From Clostridiales bacterium (lineage in GTDB: Bacteria > Bacillota > Clostridia > Oscillospirales > Ruminococcaceae): a DNA stretch of 64,000 bases. The DNA lies in assembly GCA_003150405.1 (NCBI GenBank), contig QAMM01000009.1:99731-163730 (forward strand). Reading direction: 5' to 3'. The notes under the pieces were generated by a model that was given only the letters and a program-made list of their open reading frames with translations, was not told the DNA's origin and ran no database searches. The translations under genes were made by a program, and so were the position numbers. Positions 28,697 through 36,089 of the stretch are shown here, in pieces. The stretch's first letter is position 1. Every line of letters starts with the position of its first letter.

Positions 28697-29563
28697 TTAC
28701 CGGTGTTTGCCCAGGAAGAAAAGGGCAACCGTTCCCGCGCCAGAGTGGGTACCAATAACCGGGCCAATGTAATCAATCCAGATATTCTGAATACCAAAGC
28801 GCTTTTTCACTTCATCCGCCACAAACTGGGCATCCTCCAGGCAATCGCCGTGGCTGATAAAGACAACATCGTTTTTCATCCCACCCATACAGGTTTCCAT
28901 ATTATCCACCAACGCCGTCAGAGACTGCTTGCGCCCGCGGATTTTCTGAATGGGGATTAACCGTCCTTCATCGTCAACATGCAGCACTGGCTTAACGCCG
29001 AGCATTGAACCGAACACCGCCGCCGTTTTGGATACACGGCCGCCCCGGTGCAGATGGAACAGGTCATCCACTGTGAAATTGTGGCAGATATTGAGCTTAT
29101 GGGCTTCCAGCCATTCAGCCGCTTCTTCCAGTGACTTCCCCTGCTTTTTAAGTTGCACCGCGTAATAAACGAACAGGCCCTCCCCCATTGACGCACATTT
29201 AGAGTCAATGGTTATAACCTTTGCATCGCCGTATTTGGCGTTGAGTTCCTCCGCCGCAATGACAGTGCTTTGGTAGCTTCCGCTGAGCGCGGAAGAAAAT
29301 GCGATGTGCAGTACACTGACGCCGCTTTTCAAAAAACGCTCAAACACTTTCTCAGCCTGATCGGGATTGACCTGCGCCGTCTGCGGCATGGAACCGCCGC
29401 GAAGCCGGTCGTAAAACTCTTTCGGCGGAAGAAAATCGCCTTCCAAACCCGTATAGGTTTTTCCATCAACGGTATAAGCCATTGACATAACGGTCAGTTC
29501 ATTTTCTTCTAAAAAGGCCTGCGGCATATCGCAGGTTGTATCGGTCGTAATGACATAACGCAT
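28697..29563 (-). CDS. DegV family fatty-acid-binding protein (element cargo)
   Basis: 288-aa DegV protein: N-terminal domain with ITTDTTCDMP, central FSSALSGSYQS, and C-terminal IGPVIGTHSGAGTV. Members bind long-chain fatty acids (as FakB) and hand them to a DAK-type kinase for phospholipid synthesis. ATG at 29563 has TGGGGAA upstream and starts the usual MRYVITTD; a TTG at 29578 is less likely. It lies inside the dpaA-intervening element, next to a lipid-acting patatin protein. No FakA-type kinase is seen in this window. Confidence 0.92.
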   Translation of the reverse strand: MRYVITTDTTCDMPQAFLEENELTVMSMAYTVDGKTYTGLEGDFLPPKEFYDRLRGGSMPQTAQVNPDQAEKVFERFLKSGVSVLHIAFSSALSGSYQSTVIAAEELNAKYGDAKVITIDSKCASMGEGLFVYYAVQLKKQGKSLEEAAEWLEAHKLNICHNFTVDDLFHLHRGGRVSKTAAVFGSMLGVKPVLHVDDEGRLIPIQKIRGRKQSLTALVDNMETCMGGMKNDVVFISHGDCLEDAQFVADEVKKRFGIQNIWIDYIGPVIGTHSGAGTVALFFLGKHR

Positions 29564-29596
29564 AAAATCGTTCCCCAATTCTTTGAATTTGCAATC

Positions 29597-29605
29597 ATTG
29601 TACCA
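29597..29605 (-). promoter_or_regulatory. Possible extended -10 promoter for degV
   Basis: TGGTACAAT on the minus strand, 34 nt before the degV ATG. No clear -35 is seen, but the TGn extension may compensate. Confidence 0.4.
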
Positions 29606-29640
29606 TAAACCATACAGAAAGAATAGCGGTTATATGAACT

Positions 29641-30957
29641 TTATTGAAATTTATCCGCATTTCCAAAGGCAGCCTCATAATAAATGGCACCCAGCAGCCA
29701 GCGCGGGAACATCAACGCTATGCTTTCCAGTTCCAGTGCTGAAAGCCGGCCAGCTCGGTAATCCGCTAATCGTTCACAGATGTAACGAAAAACCTCTGGC
29801 CGGCGCATCCGCCCAATGCGCTCAAATTTCTGTGCAGCAGTCAGGGCGGAGTCGGTAATGAGCCGGCGGATACGCCCTGGAAGCGGCGCCGTTTGCTCAT
29901 ATTTCTGCCTCAGCTGCCGATGGAAAGACTCATAGGAATAAATTTCATCTGTTTCCAGCTGCAACGCCTCCGCCGCATACTCCGCAGAGCGCAGAAGAGC
30001 GCGTTTCAAATTGGGTTTCCCATCCGAATCCAAATATTTACCGAGCGCATGCCGGACATGAGCCATCACCGCCACATGGTCAAACAGCATGAGCCTACCA
30101 TGATTTCCGGTAACATAGCACCGCATTCCGCGTACAAATTCTGCACTGTTATCCTGTATCATCCGCCGGACGGTACCACGCTCCAGGTGGTACTCTTCTC
30201 CTTCCAGCCGTTCAAATGCCTTCATAGCGTCCAGATAACCCCAGAGGATGTTCTTTCTGGTCTGGGCGGGATCAAAAACAAGGATAGGGCCAAGGGCGCT
30301 GCGCCGCTTGCGGCCGATGCGGGTGATCCGCACCTCCCGGTTGCGCACCGGTTTGACGAGGTTGATATCCTGCAGTTCAACCGCAATGATTTCTTCCGCC
30401 CCCATATCAACTGCAAGATTAATGGGGACGTTGTCAAAATAGCCGCCGTCCACATAGCGCCCATCATCAATTTTGCGAACTTGAAAAGCAGGGAAACAAG
30501 CCGCCGAAGCCATGAGGTAATCGCAGAGTTTTTCCGGCGGGATGTCTGCCTTTTTGAGCAGAACCGGACGAAAGCTCGGGTATTCCACCGTGACCAGTCC
30601 AAAATCAACCGGAGAAGCGTAGAACCGCTCCAGATCAATGACCTTTTTCAAGGTCTCTTCCAACGGTGCAACATCGGCGCCGCCGCGGAACACACTCTGT
30701 CTCAAAAAGGAAAAGACCTGCCCCGGGGCAAAAAAATTTTCCGGCGCTTCCGCCATCACCTGTTCCGGCGTGAGCTCCAGCCACATGTGTTCGGCTTTGT
30801 TGTAGTCGCCCTGTACCATCATCAAGCCGTTGAGGGAGCCAACCGAAGTCCCCGTAACAATTTGATAATCAAGCCCCAGCTCATTCATTGCCTTCCAAAC
30901 GCCAACCTCGTATCCTCCGCGCGAACCACCGCCCGAAAGCACCACTGCACGCTTCAT
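29641..30957 (-). CDS. Patatin-like phospholipase (element cargo)
   Basis: 438-aa protein with the full patatin set: oxyanion loop SGGGSRGG (about residues 8-15), nucleophile elbow GTSVGSLNG and the catalytic Asp in YVDGGYFDNVP. Such enzymes hydrolyse acyl esters of membrane lipids. The catalytic domain covers about residues 1-280; the C-terminal part is helical and unassigned. No signal peptide. ATG at 30957 has AGAGG 7 nt upstream; the frame extension to 30978 is less likely. It has a promoter inside the recombinase terminator. The pairing with a DegV fatty-acid-binding protein suggests lipid remodelling, which is inference. Confidence 0.92.
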   Translation of the reverse strand: MKRAVVLSGGGSRGGYEVGVWKAMNELGLDYQIVTGTSVGSLNGLMMVQGDYNKAEHMWLELTPEQVMAEAPENFFAPGQVFSFLRQSVFRGGADVAPLEETLKKVIDLERFYASPVDFGLVTVEYPSFRPVLLKKADIPPEKLCDYLMASAACFPAFQVRKIDDGRYVDGGYFDNVPINLAVDMGAEEIIAVELQDINLVKPVRNREVRITRIGRKRRSALGPILVFDPAQTRKNILWGYLDAMKAFERLEGEEYHLERGTVRRMIQDNSAEFVRGMRCYVTGNHGRLMLFDHVAVMAHVRHALGKYLDSDGKPNLKRALLRSAEYAAEALQLETDEIYSYESFHRQLRQKYEQTAPLPGRIRRLITDSALTAAQKFERIGRMRRPEVFRYICERLADYRAGRLSALELESIALMFPRWLLGAIYYEAAFGNADKFQ

Positions 30958-30995
30958 CTCCGCACCTCTTTTCCTCAAAAAAACATCTCTTTTAT

Positions 30996-31024
30996 ATTGT
31001 ACTAGAAAGCGGGCGGAAATTCAA
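30996..31024 (-). promoter_or_regulatory. Sigma-A promoter of the patatin gene, overlapping the recombinase terminator
   Basis: Minus-strand TTGAAT (31019-31024), 17-nt spacer, TACAAT (30996-31001). The -35 lies in the loop of the recombinase terminator and the spacer is its 3' arm. Confidence 0.6.
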
Positions 31025-31041
31025 ATCCGCCCGCTTTCTAG
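31002..31041 (-). terminator. Terminator of the serine recombinase gene
   Basis: Perfect 16-bp stem (31002-31017 with 31026-31041) that contains the recombinase stop codon in its loop. No long T tract follows, so it may act as an attenuating or RNA-stabilising hairpin rather than a full stop. Confidence 0.6.
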
Positions 31042-32244
31042 CCTACCCGTTAAAAACAGCTTTAATTCCTTGTTTTTCCCCACAAGAACTTTCCGGAACA
31101 ACTCTCCCGGTAGTTCCTTCCATCGATCCTGTATCCACGAAGAAGGCAATTTAAGGGCATGATTTTGCATTTCCTCCACAAGCCAGGCCGCCAATACCGC
31201 TTCCAGCTTTGGTTCACTGCAACAGTGGGAGGTGCATTCCCGCCCGCCGGAGTGTTTCCAGCGAGAACAGACAGCATAGCTGTAACTGCCGCGCCGGACA
31301 AAATCCATCCGCGCGCCGCAATCCCCGCAGAACAAAAGGCCGGACAAAACATGTTCCGCGCCGGAGGAATGTCTGGAACGGCGGGCGGCTATCCCCTGCG
31401 CCTCATCAAAAACCCGGCGCGGTACAATAGCCTCATGGGTATCCGGCACGGTAATCCATTCCCGGCGCGGAAGCATCCGCCGCTGTTTGATTTTATAGTT
31501 CACCTTGCGGGTCCGGTTTTGGGTGACGTTTCCCATATAGGTTGGATTTGTCAGGATTCGTTTGACGGTTGTATCGTTCCAGCCGCGGCCAGAGGCAGGC
31601 GGTGGAATTCCATTTGCATCCAGCCGACGTGCAATCCCTATGTAGGACTCCCCCTCCAAAAACCAACGGTAAATCTGACGCACCACCGCTGCCTGTTCCG
31701 GTCGGATTTCCAGGCGGTTCTTTTCATTGACCGCCTTTTGGTAGCCGTACGGCGGCGTCGCGCCAACAAACTCCCCGTTTTTCTTTTTGGATTGGAGCGC
31801 CGAAACAACCTTTTTGGAAATATCCTTTGCATAAAGATCGTTAAAAGCGGCGCGAAACAGTCCCATATCGTTGCCCGCAGTATCCGCTTCGGTGTCAATG
31901 GAGTCGTTGACCGCAATAAACCGCACACGATGGGCGGGAAAATACCGTTCAAAATAGTAGCCGGTATCAATATGATCCCGCCCCAGCCGTGACAGATCCT
32001 TGACCAACACTGTTCGTATGACTCCCCGCTCGATGTCTGCAATCATACGGCGGAACGCCGGGCGGTCAAAATTGGTGCCGGTGAAGCCGTCGTCGGCATA
32101 AATATCATATACCGCCATACCTTGCTCCTCCGCGTAACGCAGCAGGAACGCCCGCTGGTTGCCAATGCTCTGGGATTCACCGCCCTGGTCGCCATCCTCC
32201 CGCGACAGGCGCAGGTACAGCGCCGTATTCCCTTTGCCGTTCAC
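31021..32244 (-). CDS. Large serine recombinase of the dpaA-intervening element
   Basis: 407-aa site-specific recombinase. Resolvase domain (about residues 1-145) with the catalytic pattern YLRLSRED (Arg and Ser), DDGFTGTNFDRP and DLSRLGRDH; recombinase domain (about 160-270); zinc ribbon with CGDCG and a second Cys pair (CSRW...CTSHCC region); short C-terminal tail. All expected active-site residues are present. It is shorter than SpoIVCA of skin (about 500 aa). Start is GTG at 32244 with AAAGGAGG 9 nt upstream. It should cut and join the two sites flanking the element; whether it works only in sporulating cells cannot be read here. Confidence 0.93.
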   Translation of the reverse strand: MNGKGNTALYLRLSREDGDQGGESQSIGNQRAFLLRYAEEQGMAVYDIYADDGFTGTNFDRPAFRRMIADIERGVIRTVLVKDLSRLGRDHIDTGYYFERYFPAHRVRFIAVNDSIDTEADTAGNDMGLFRAAFNDLYAKDISKKVVSALQSKKKNGEFVGATPPYGYQKAVNEKNRLEIRPEQAAVVRQIYRWFLEGESYIGIARRLDANGIPPPASGRGWNDTTVKRILTNPTYMGNVTQNRTRKVNYKIKQRRMLPRREWITVPDTHEAIVPRRVFDEAQGIAARRSRHSSGAEHVLSGLLFCGDCGARMDFVRRGSYSYAVCSRWKHSGGRECTSHCCSEPKLEAVLAAWLVEEMQNHALKLPSSWIQDRWKELPGELFRKVLVGKNKELKLFLTGRLESGRI

Positions 32245-32353
32245 CGTCCGGTTCCTCCTTTGTCTCCTGCATCAACAGGCGTTTCACAATCTCCTTTAGA
32301 GAAGGACCTGTTTCATCCGGGATTACCTGTACGACCTTTGGTGCAGTTCGCAT
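32177..32353 (-). CDS. Small ORF overlapping the recombinase start, 58 aa
   Basis: ATG at 32353 has GGGGGAAG at a good distance and opens a 58-codon frame beginning MRTAPKVVQVIPDETG, with a helix KEIVKRLLMQE. It overlaps the recombinase by 68 nt in another frame and lies between the recombination site and the recombinase gene. The position would suit a leader peptide or a recombination directionality factor, but I recognise no family. The last 20 or so residues lie in recombinase sequence and may be chance coding. Confidence 0.4.
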   Translation of the reverse strand: MRTAPKVVQVIPDETGPSLKEIVKRLLMQETKEEPDGERQREYGAVPAPVAGGWRPGR

Positions 32354-33158
32354 TTGCGCTTCCCCCTTCCATTTTCATGGATATGCGGAAGCGCCCGGTT
32401 TTATCCCCGCAGCCAGACCCGCCCGGTTTGGAGGCAAGATCCAAAATCAGGCAATGATCCCGGAGTTTTGATAAAACGGCGTAGTCAAACAGCTTAACAG
32501 GCACCGTATTGATGATGTAATCAAATTCACCGGCATATTCAGACATTTGGCTGATATGTATTCCGCAGCCGCCATAAATTTTAGCCCATGCCAAATCGGA
32601 ATACTTGCGCGCTGCTACGGTTACGTCCGCTCCCAGCACTGTTAAATATTTAATCAAAACCTTTGAAATTCTTCCGAAGCCAGTCAGTAGGCATTTTGTG
32701 CCAAATAGTGTCGTAGGAAGTTCCTGCATCAGAAGCTCCAGAGCTCCTTCAGCAGTCGGTACCGCGTTAAGCACCGCCATCTCTTCCCGCTCCAGGTAAT
32801 CGGCTGCTTCCAGGCCGCGATCTTTGCAGGCGGCATAAAAACCGGACTCGATTTTTCCGCCGAAAATCATGGTGCGCCGTCCCGCCAGAGCAAGAACGTC
32901 ATCCAGCAGCAGCTCACGGTGGGACAACGGCGTATTGACGGTAAACCCGTCGTTTGTCACAGGAAGCGGCAGGATAATGCAGTCTAGCGGCTCGCCAACC
33001 TCTGCCGGCGATTCGACTGGAATCAGGTGTTTGTCGAGTTCAAATGCCTTGTCAAAGCAGGTGATATACACCTTATTTCCCTGCCGGGCAAGCGCCTTTG
33101 CCAGATAAAGCTGGCGCAGGTCTCCCCCAGCAACCAGGTATGTTTTATCTATCTTCAT
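32313..33158 (-). CDS. dpaA: dpaA 5' segment: dipicolinate synthase subunit A, residues 1-247, then element-derived tail
   Basis: DpaA (SpoVFA) with DpaB oxidises/cyclises the product of DapA to dipicolinate. The segment starts MKIDKTYLVAGGD and contains the Rossmann motif LLTGFGRISKVL and the end motif LILDLASKPGG. True dpaA sequence stops at 32418; the frame then runs 34 codons into the element before a stop at 32313, so an unexcised locus would give a 281-aa protein lacking the last 47 residues (including LPGKVAP). ATG at 33158 has GGGGGT upstream. A sigma-K-like promoter lies 29 nt before it. No frameshift or internal stop is seen. Confidence 0.93.
   Translation of the reverse strand: MKIDKTYLVAGGDLRQLYLAKALARQGNKVYITCFDKAFELDKHLIPVESPAEVGEPLDCIILPLPVTNDGFTVNTPLSHRELLLDDVLALAGRRTMIFGGKIESGFYAACKDRGLEAADYLEREEMAVLNAVPTAEGALELLMQELPTTLFGTKCLLTGFGRISKVLIKYLTVLGADVTVAARKYSDLAWAKIYGGCGIHISQMSEYAGEFDYIINTVPVKLFDYAVLSKLRDHCLILDLASKPGGSGCGDKTGRFRISMKMEGGSANANCTKGRTGNPG
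32400..32429 (-). other. Attachment site at the dpaA-5' end of the element
   Basis: Contains the end of the dpaA 5' part (AAACCGGGC, 32421-32429), the crossover GGG (32418-32420) and the element arm (32400-32413, minus-strand GCTGCGGGGATAAA). Joined with the other inner end, the arms are separated by 12 nt whose middle two bases are the first GG of the shared GGG, the pattern expected for a serine-recombinase attP. Confidence 0.75.
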
Positions 33159-33186
33159 GGAACGACCCCCATAGGAATTTCTTTTA

Positions 33187-33215
33187 TATCCTATGAGGGC
33201 CATTCCCATTCGGTT
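33187..33215 (-). promoter_or_regulatory. Sigma-K-like promoter of dpaA
   Basis: Minus strand AACC (33212-33215), 16-nt spacer, CATAGGATA (33187-33195), which fits the sigma-K pattern (AC at -35, CATANNNTA at -10), ending 28 nt before the dpaA ATG. The dpa operon is sigma-K controlled in B. subtilis. Confidence 0.6.
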
Positions 33216-33230
33216 CCTATTAATTTGTGG

Positions 33231-33737
33231 TTATTGCGGCAGCGTGTCCACCCAATTCCAAAAAGCAAAAACCAACTGGTGGAAACTGCCTGCCGCGAGC
33301 AAATCGGAGCGGAGATTCCCTGGAAGCCAAGAGGAACAAGACGCGGCAAATCTGACAATCCGTTCCGCTATTTCCGCTGGAAGGAACACTGTATCATTCA
33401 TCCATGTAAATTGGACACTGTTTTCATTTTTGTCCACCGAGACGACGGCATCCTTGCCATACAGTACCGACGCTGTGTTGTAAACCGCCGCAGACGCGCC
33501 GCCGAAAAATGCAATAATGAAAAGCGTGATGCAAAAGGAGAGCACTCCGCTGCGGAGTGCATCCTTTGAGATACGCAGGACTGTTGTTTGGCTTGTGGCC
33601 TTCCGCTGCCGCAGTGCTGTACGGACTTCCGGCAGCGGTTTTGTAGGAGAATCTGATATATACAGCAGGTGCATGGCGCGCCCAAGGAGCGCTGTTTTTT
33701 GTTTTTGGGCACCATGAACATTTGTCTTTTTCAACAT
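33231..33737 (-). CDS. Uncharacterised membrane protein between spoIIP and dpaA, 168 aa
   Basis: N-terminal basic soluble part of about 65 residues, one membrane helix (GVLSFCITLFIIAFFGGASA, about 66-85), then about 80 residues outside. ATG at 33737 (MLKKTNVHGA) has AAAGGAA about 10 nt upstream. It starts 19 nt after the spoIIP stop, so it is likely co-transcribed with spoIIP and may have a role in sporulation. No family recognised. Confidence 0.72.
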   Translation of the reverse strand: MLKKTNVHGAQKQKTALLGRAMHLLYISDSPTKPLPEVRTALRQRKATSQTTVLRISKDALRSGVLSFCITLFIIAFFGGASAAVYNTASVLYGKDAVVSVDKNENSVQFTWMNDTVFLPAEIAERIVRFAASCSSWLPGNLRSDLLAAGSFHQLVFAFWNWVDTLPQ

Positions 33738-33756
33738 CCTGTGGGGTTCCTTTCGA

Positions 33757-34914
33757 TTAAGATTGCAGGCTGATGAGCAGTTTTGCCAGAGATTTTCCAA
33801 CCAACTCCCCGGAATAGATCACCTCTTCCATACTGTTAGCGTGGCCGCCCATTTCCAGCAGGATGGATCCCGTGGTAAGATGCTGGTTGTATTTTCGGTA
33901 GTCAAAGAGAAGTGGACGGGCAAATCCGGGATAATCAGTTTCCATCTGGGTTTGGAGGGCGGATGCAAATTTCAGGTTCTGAAAGTAGTTGGGATACCCC
34001 ATAGTACCGTCATCGCAGCCCGAAATGATCATAACCTGTGCCGCATTTTTGCCATTGACATTGGCGACCGGCGCAATACGGGTACCGTCCTGCTGCTCAA
34101 TGGCGTCCCGATGAACATCCAGCACCACTTTGATAGAGGGATACTGATTCAAGTAGTTCTGCACTGTGACCGCCGAACGGTCGTAACACCCAGGAAAGGT
34201 TGGGTAATCGTGCAGCGTTTCATCATGAATGACGCCGATTCCAGCCGCCTTGAGCTGTTTTTCAATTTCATCTCCAATGCGGCAGACATTGTACTCCGGG
34301 TCGGTAGTACGGGAGTTAAAGTTTTTATCAAACCAGTCGAGCGTTTGACGCTCATAGCTTTCAGTCGTATGGGTATGCATAATCAGCACCTGCGGCGCGT
34401 CGGTCTTTTCAATTTTGAAGGCCGGGCCTTGGGCAATCTGTTGGTTAATTTCCTCTACGCTGTGGCTAGTGAGGTTTTTAATCCAGGCGCCGCCAATTTG
34501 GAATTGGGTCGAGCTTGCCGCTCCTGCATAGGTACGGCGGATGATGTCTCCGGCATCAGCCGGACGTTCTGGTACCGGTTCACTTTCGGAGGAAGCTGGT
34601 TCAGAGGAAGTCGACGCGTCGGCAGAAGCATCGTCGGCTCCGTCGCCGTCCACTGCTGCAGAATCCGTCGGCAGGTCGGAGGCGGAACTGTCCTCCGGCA
34701 CAGATGCTTCAGGGGATGCAAGCTCCTTTTGCAGCAGCTCTTTGCCGCCTTCCGGCAGGGTGACCCCAGCCGACCATACAGCAAGCTGGCAGGCAGCGGC
34801 GTTGAGGGTGGGGAGGAAATCCACAATGCCGCGGTATAAAAATGGACTAAGCAGGACAAGGGTTAAGATGGTAAAAACACGTCTGGCAATCCGTTTGGTT
34901 TTTTGATGGTTCAT
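33757..34914 (-). CDS. spoIIP: Stage II sporulation protein P, peptidoglycan hydrolase
   Basis: 385-aa membrane-anchored amidase/endopeptidase of the DMP engulfment machinery (SpoIID-SpoIIM-SpoIIP). N-terminal anchor (about residues 9-30), acidic Ser/Glu-rich linker (about 60-125), and catalytic domain with HTHTTES, LDVHRD and LLEMGGHANS metal and active-site motifs. Start ATG has GGAGTG upstream. It lies next to gpr, a pairing also found in B. subtilis. Confidence 0.95.
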   Translation of the reverse strand: MNHQKTKRIARRVFTILTLVLLSPFLYRGIVDFLPTLNAAACQLAVWSAGVTLPEGGKELLQKELASPEASVPEDSSASDLPTDSAAVDGDGADDASADASTSSEPASSESEPVPERPADAGDIIRRTYAGAASSTQFQIGGAWIKNLTSHSVEEINQQIAQGPAFKIEKTDAPQVLIMHTHTTESYERQTLDWFDKNFNSRTTDPEYNVCRIGDEIEKQLKAAGIGVIHDETLHDYPTFPGCYDRSAVTVQNYLNQYPSIKVVLDVHRDAIEQQDGTRIAPVANVNGKNAAQVMIISGCDDGTMGYPNYFQNLKFASALQTQMETDYPGFARPLLFDYRKYNQHLTTGSILLEMGGHANSMEEVIYSGELVGKSLAKLLISLQS

Positions 34915-35011
34915 ATTTTATACACTCCGTTCCTTAACAGGGATGAGGTAACTGCACGCAATTTACCCGTTCTCCATTATATGTCTGCCAAAACGGATTC
35001 ATGAACCCAAT

Positions 35012-35884
35012 TCACTCGGTCAGTCCTAATATATCCTCGACGGTCAAAGCTGGCTGGAGCGCCTTATTGATGGCAAGCGCAAGCATGGAGGACGCCTTAT
35101 CAATGATGACGTCGATTTCACGGGGAGTTACCATACAGCCGGAGAGCTCCTCCGGTTCAGGTGTCTGGCCAGTCGGCGCGCGGACAACGACCGAGGCGGC
35201 GTCGACGACGGTGGGAATACCGAGCGCAACCACCGGAATACCAAGTGTTTCCCGGTTGAGCGCCTTGCGCTTGTTCTGAACACCGGAACCGGGCGATATC
35301 CCGGTATTGGTAAGCTGAACCGTCGTACCCAGCCGCCGCACGCTGCCGGACGCAAGGGCATCCACCGCGACAACAGCCGATGGAGCGATCCGATCACAGA
35401 CCGAACGGATGAATTCCGCTGTTTCAATACCAGTCTGGCCAAGCACGCCGGGGGATATCACCGCGACCGGGCGCAGAGCTGGCAGACCGCTGATTTGATG
35501 TTCGCCTCCTGCCACATGCCGGGTTGCCAAAATACCGGCCGCCGTTTTGGGGCCGATGGCGTCCGGGGTAATCTGCTCGTTTCCAAGTCCTGCAATAAGG
35601 ATAAGCCCTTCCTGCGGAAGCAGCTTGCCAAGTTCCTCCGACACCACGGAAAGCTCGCCTTCAAAATTGGTGCTGACTGATTGAAACGGAGTACAATCTA
35701 TGGTAATATAGCTTCCAATGGGTTTTTGCAGCTTTTGGGCTGTGGATTCATCCTGCACCACAACTTCGGTCACGGTGACACCTTCTTTTTCATATTGACG
35801 CTGGCGCACCCCTGGCGAACCGCTCTTTTCTTTGAGTTGTTCTACACTTTCCACCGCCAAATCGGTGCGGATTTGCTGTTTCAT
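35012..35884 (-). CDS. gpr: Germination protease GPR (A25 family)
   Basis: 290-aa protease made as a zymogen in the developing spore and activated by removing a short N-terminal peptide; it degrades small acid-soluble proteins when spores germinate. The start MKQQIRTDLAVE resembles the known propeptide, and the core has ILIAGLGNEQITPDAIGP and AVVAVDALAS, which should include the catalytic Asp residues. Start ATG has GGGAGG upstream. 97 nt upstream of spoIIP on the same strand. Confidence 0.95.
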   Translation of the reverse strand: MKQQIRTDLAVESVEQLKEKSGSPGVRQRQYEKEGVTVTEVVVQDESTAQKLQKPIGSYITIDCTPFQSVSTNFEGELSVVSEELGKLLPQEGLILIAGLGNEQITPDAIGPKTAAGILATRHVAGGEHQISGLPALRPVAVISPGVLGQTGIETAEFIRSVCDRIAPSAVVAVDALASGSVRRLGTTVQLTNTGISPGSGVQNKRKALNRETLGIPVVALGIPTVVDAASVVVRAPTGQTPEPEELSGCMVTPREIDVIIDKASSMLALAINKALQPALTVEDILGLTE

Positions 35885-36089
35885 TCTGCATCCTCCCTTG
35901 TTTCGCCTGCTTTTTTCGGATTTGTGCGGAAAACATCTTGCATTTTATTTGGAATTATAGTATCATAGTAAATGCTGTCACAGCGCCGTTTGTGTCTTAA
36001 GGCGAAACCGCCTTGACGGCCTGTGTTCCATATTTTCTAAGCATATTGTACGCAAAAGCAATTTGCTTATGTGGAGGAGGTGCAAAAAG

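Larger units (their letters stand above)
28597..32420. mobile_element. dpaA-intervening element (skin-like), about 3.82 kb
   Basis: The element is bounded by a GGG shared by both dpaA halves (minus-strand GGG at 28594-28596 and 32418-32420), so one end is uncertain by up to 3 nt. It carries, all on the minus strand, a small ORF and serine recombinase, a patatin-like phospholipase and a DegV protein. Inner ends carry inverted arms at 28602-28615 and 32400-32413 (13 of 14 matching). Deleting 3,824 nt fuses the dpaA parts in frame to 294 codons, against about 297 for B. subtilis SpoVFA. This matches known sporulation-gene intervening elements excised by serine recombinases (skin in sigK; others in spoVFB and spsM). 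Excision in the mother cell is inferred. Confidence 0.87.

Noticed and set aside
28450..28797. 115-codon frame that includes the dpaA 3' segment as an independent gene
   Set aside because: Upstream part is element DNA including a terminator; no ribosome site. Only the 47-codon dpaA tail is real coding sequence.
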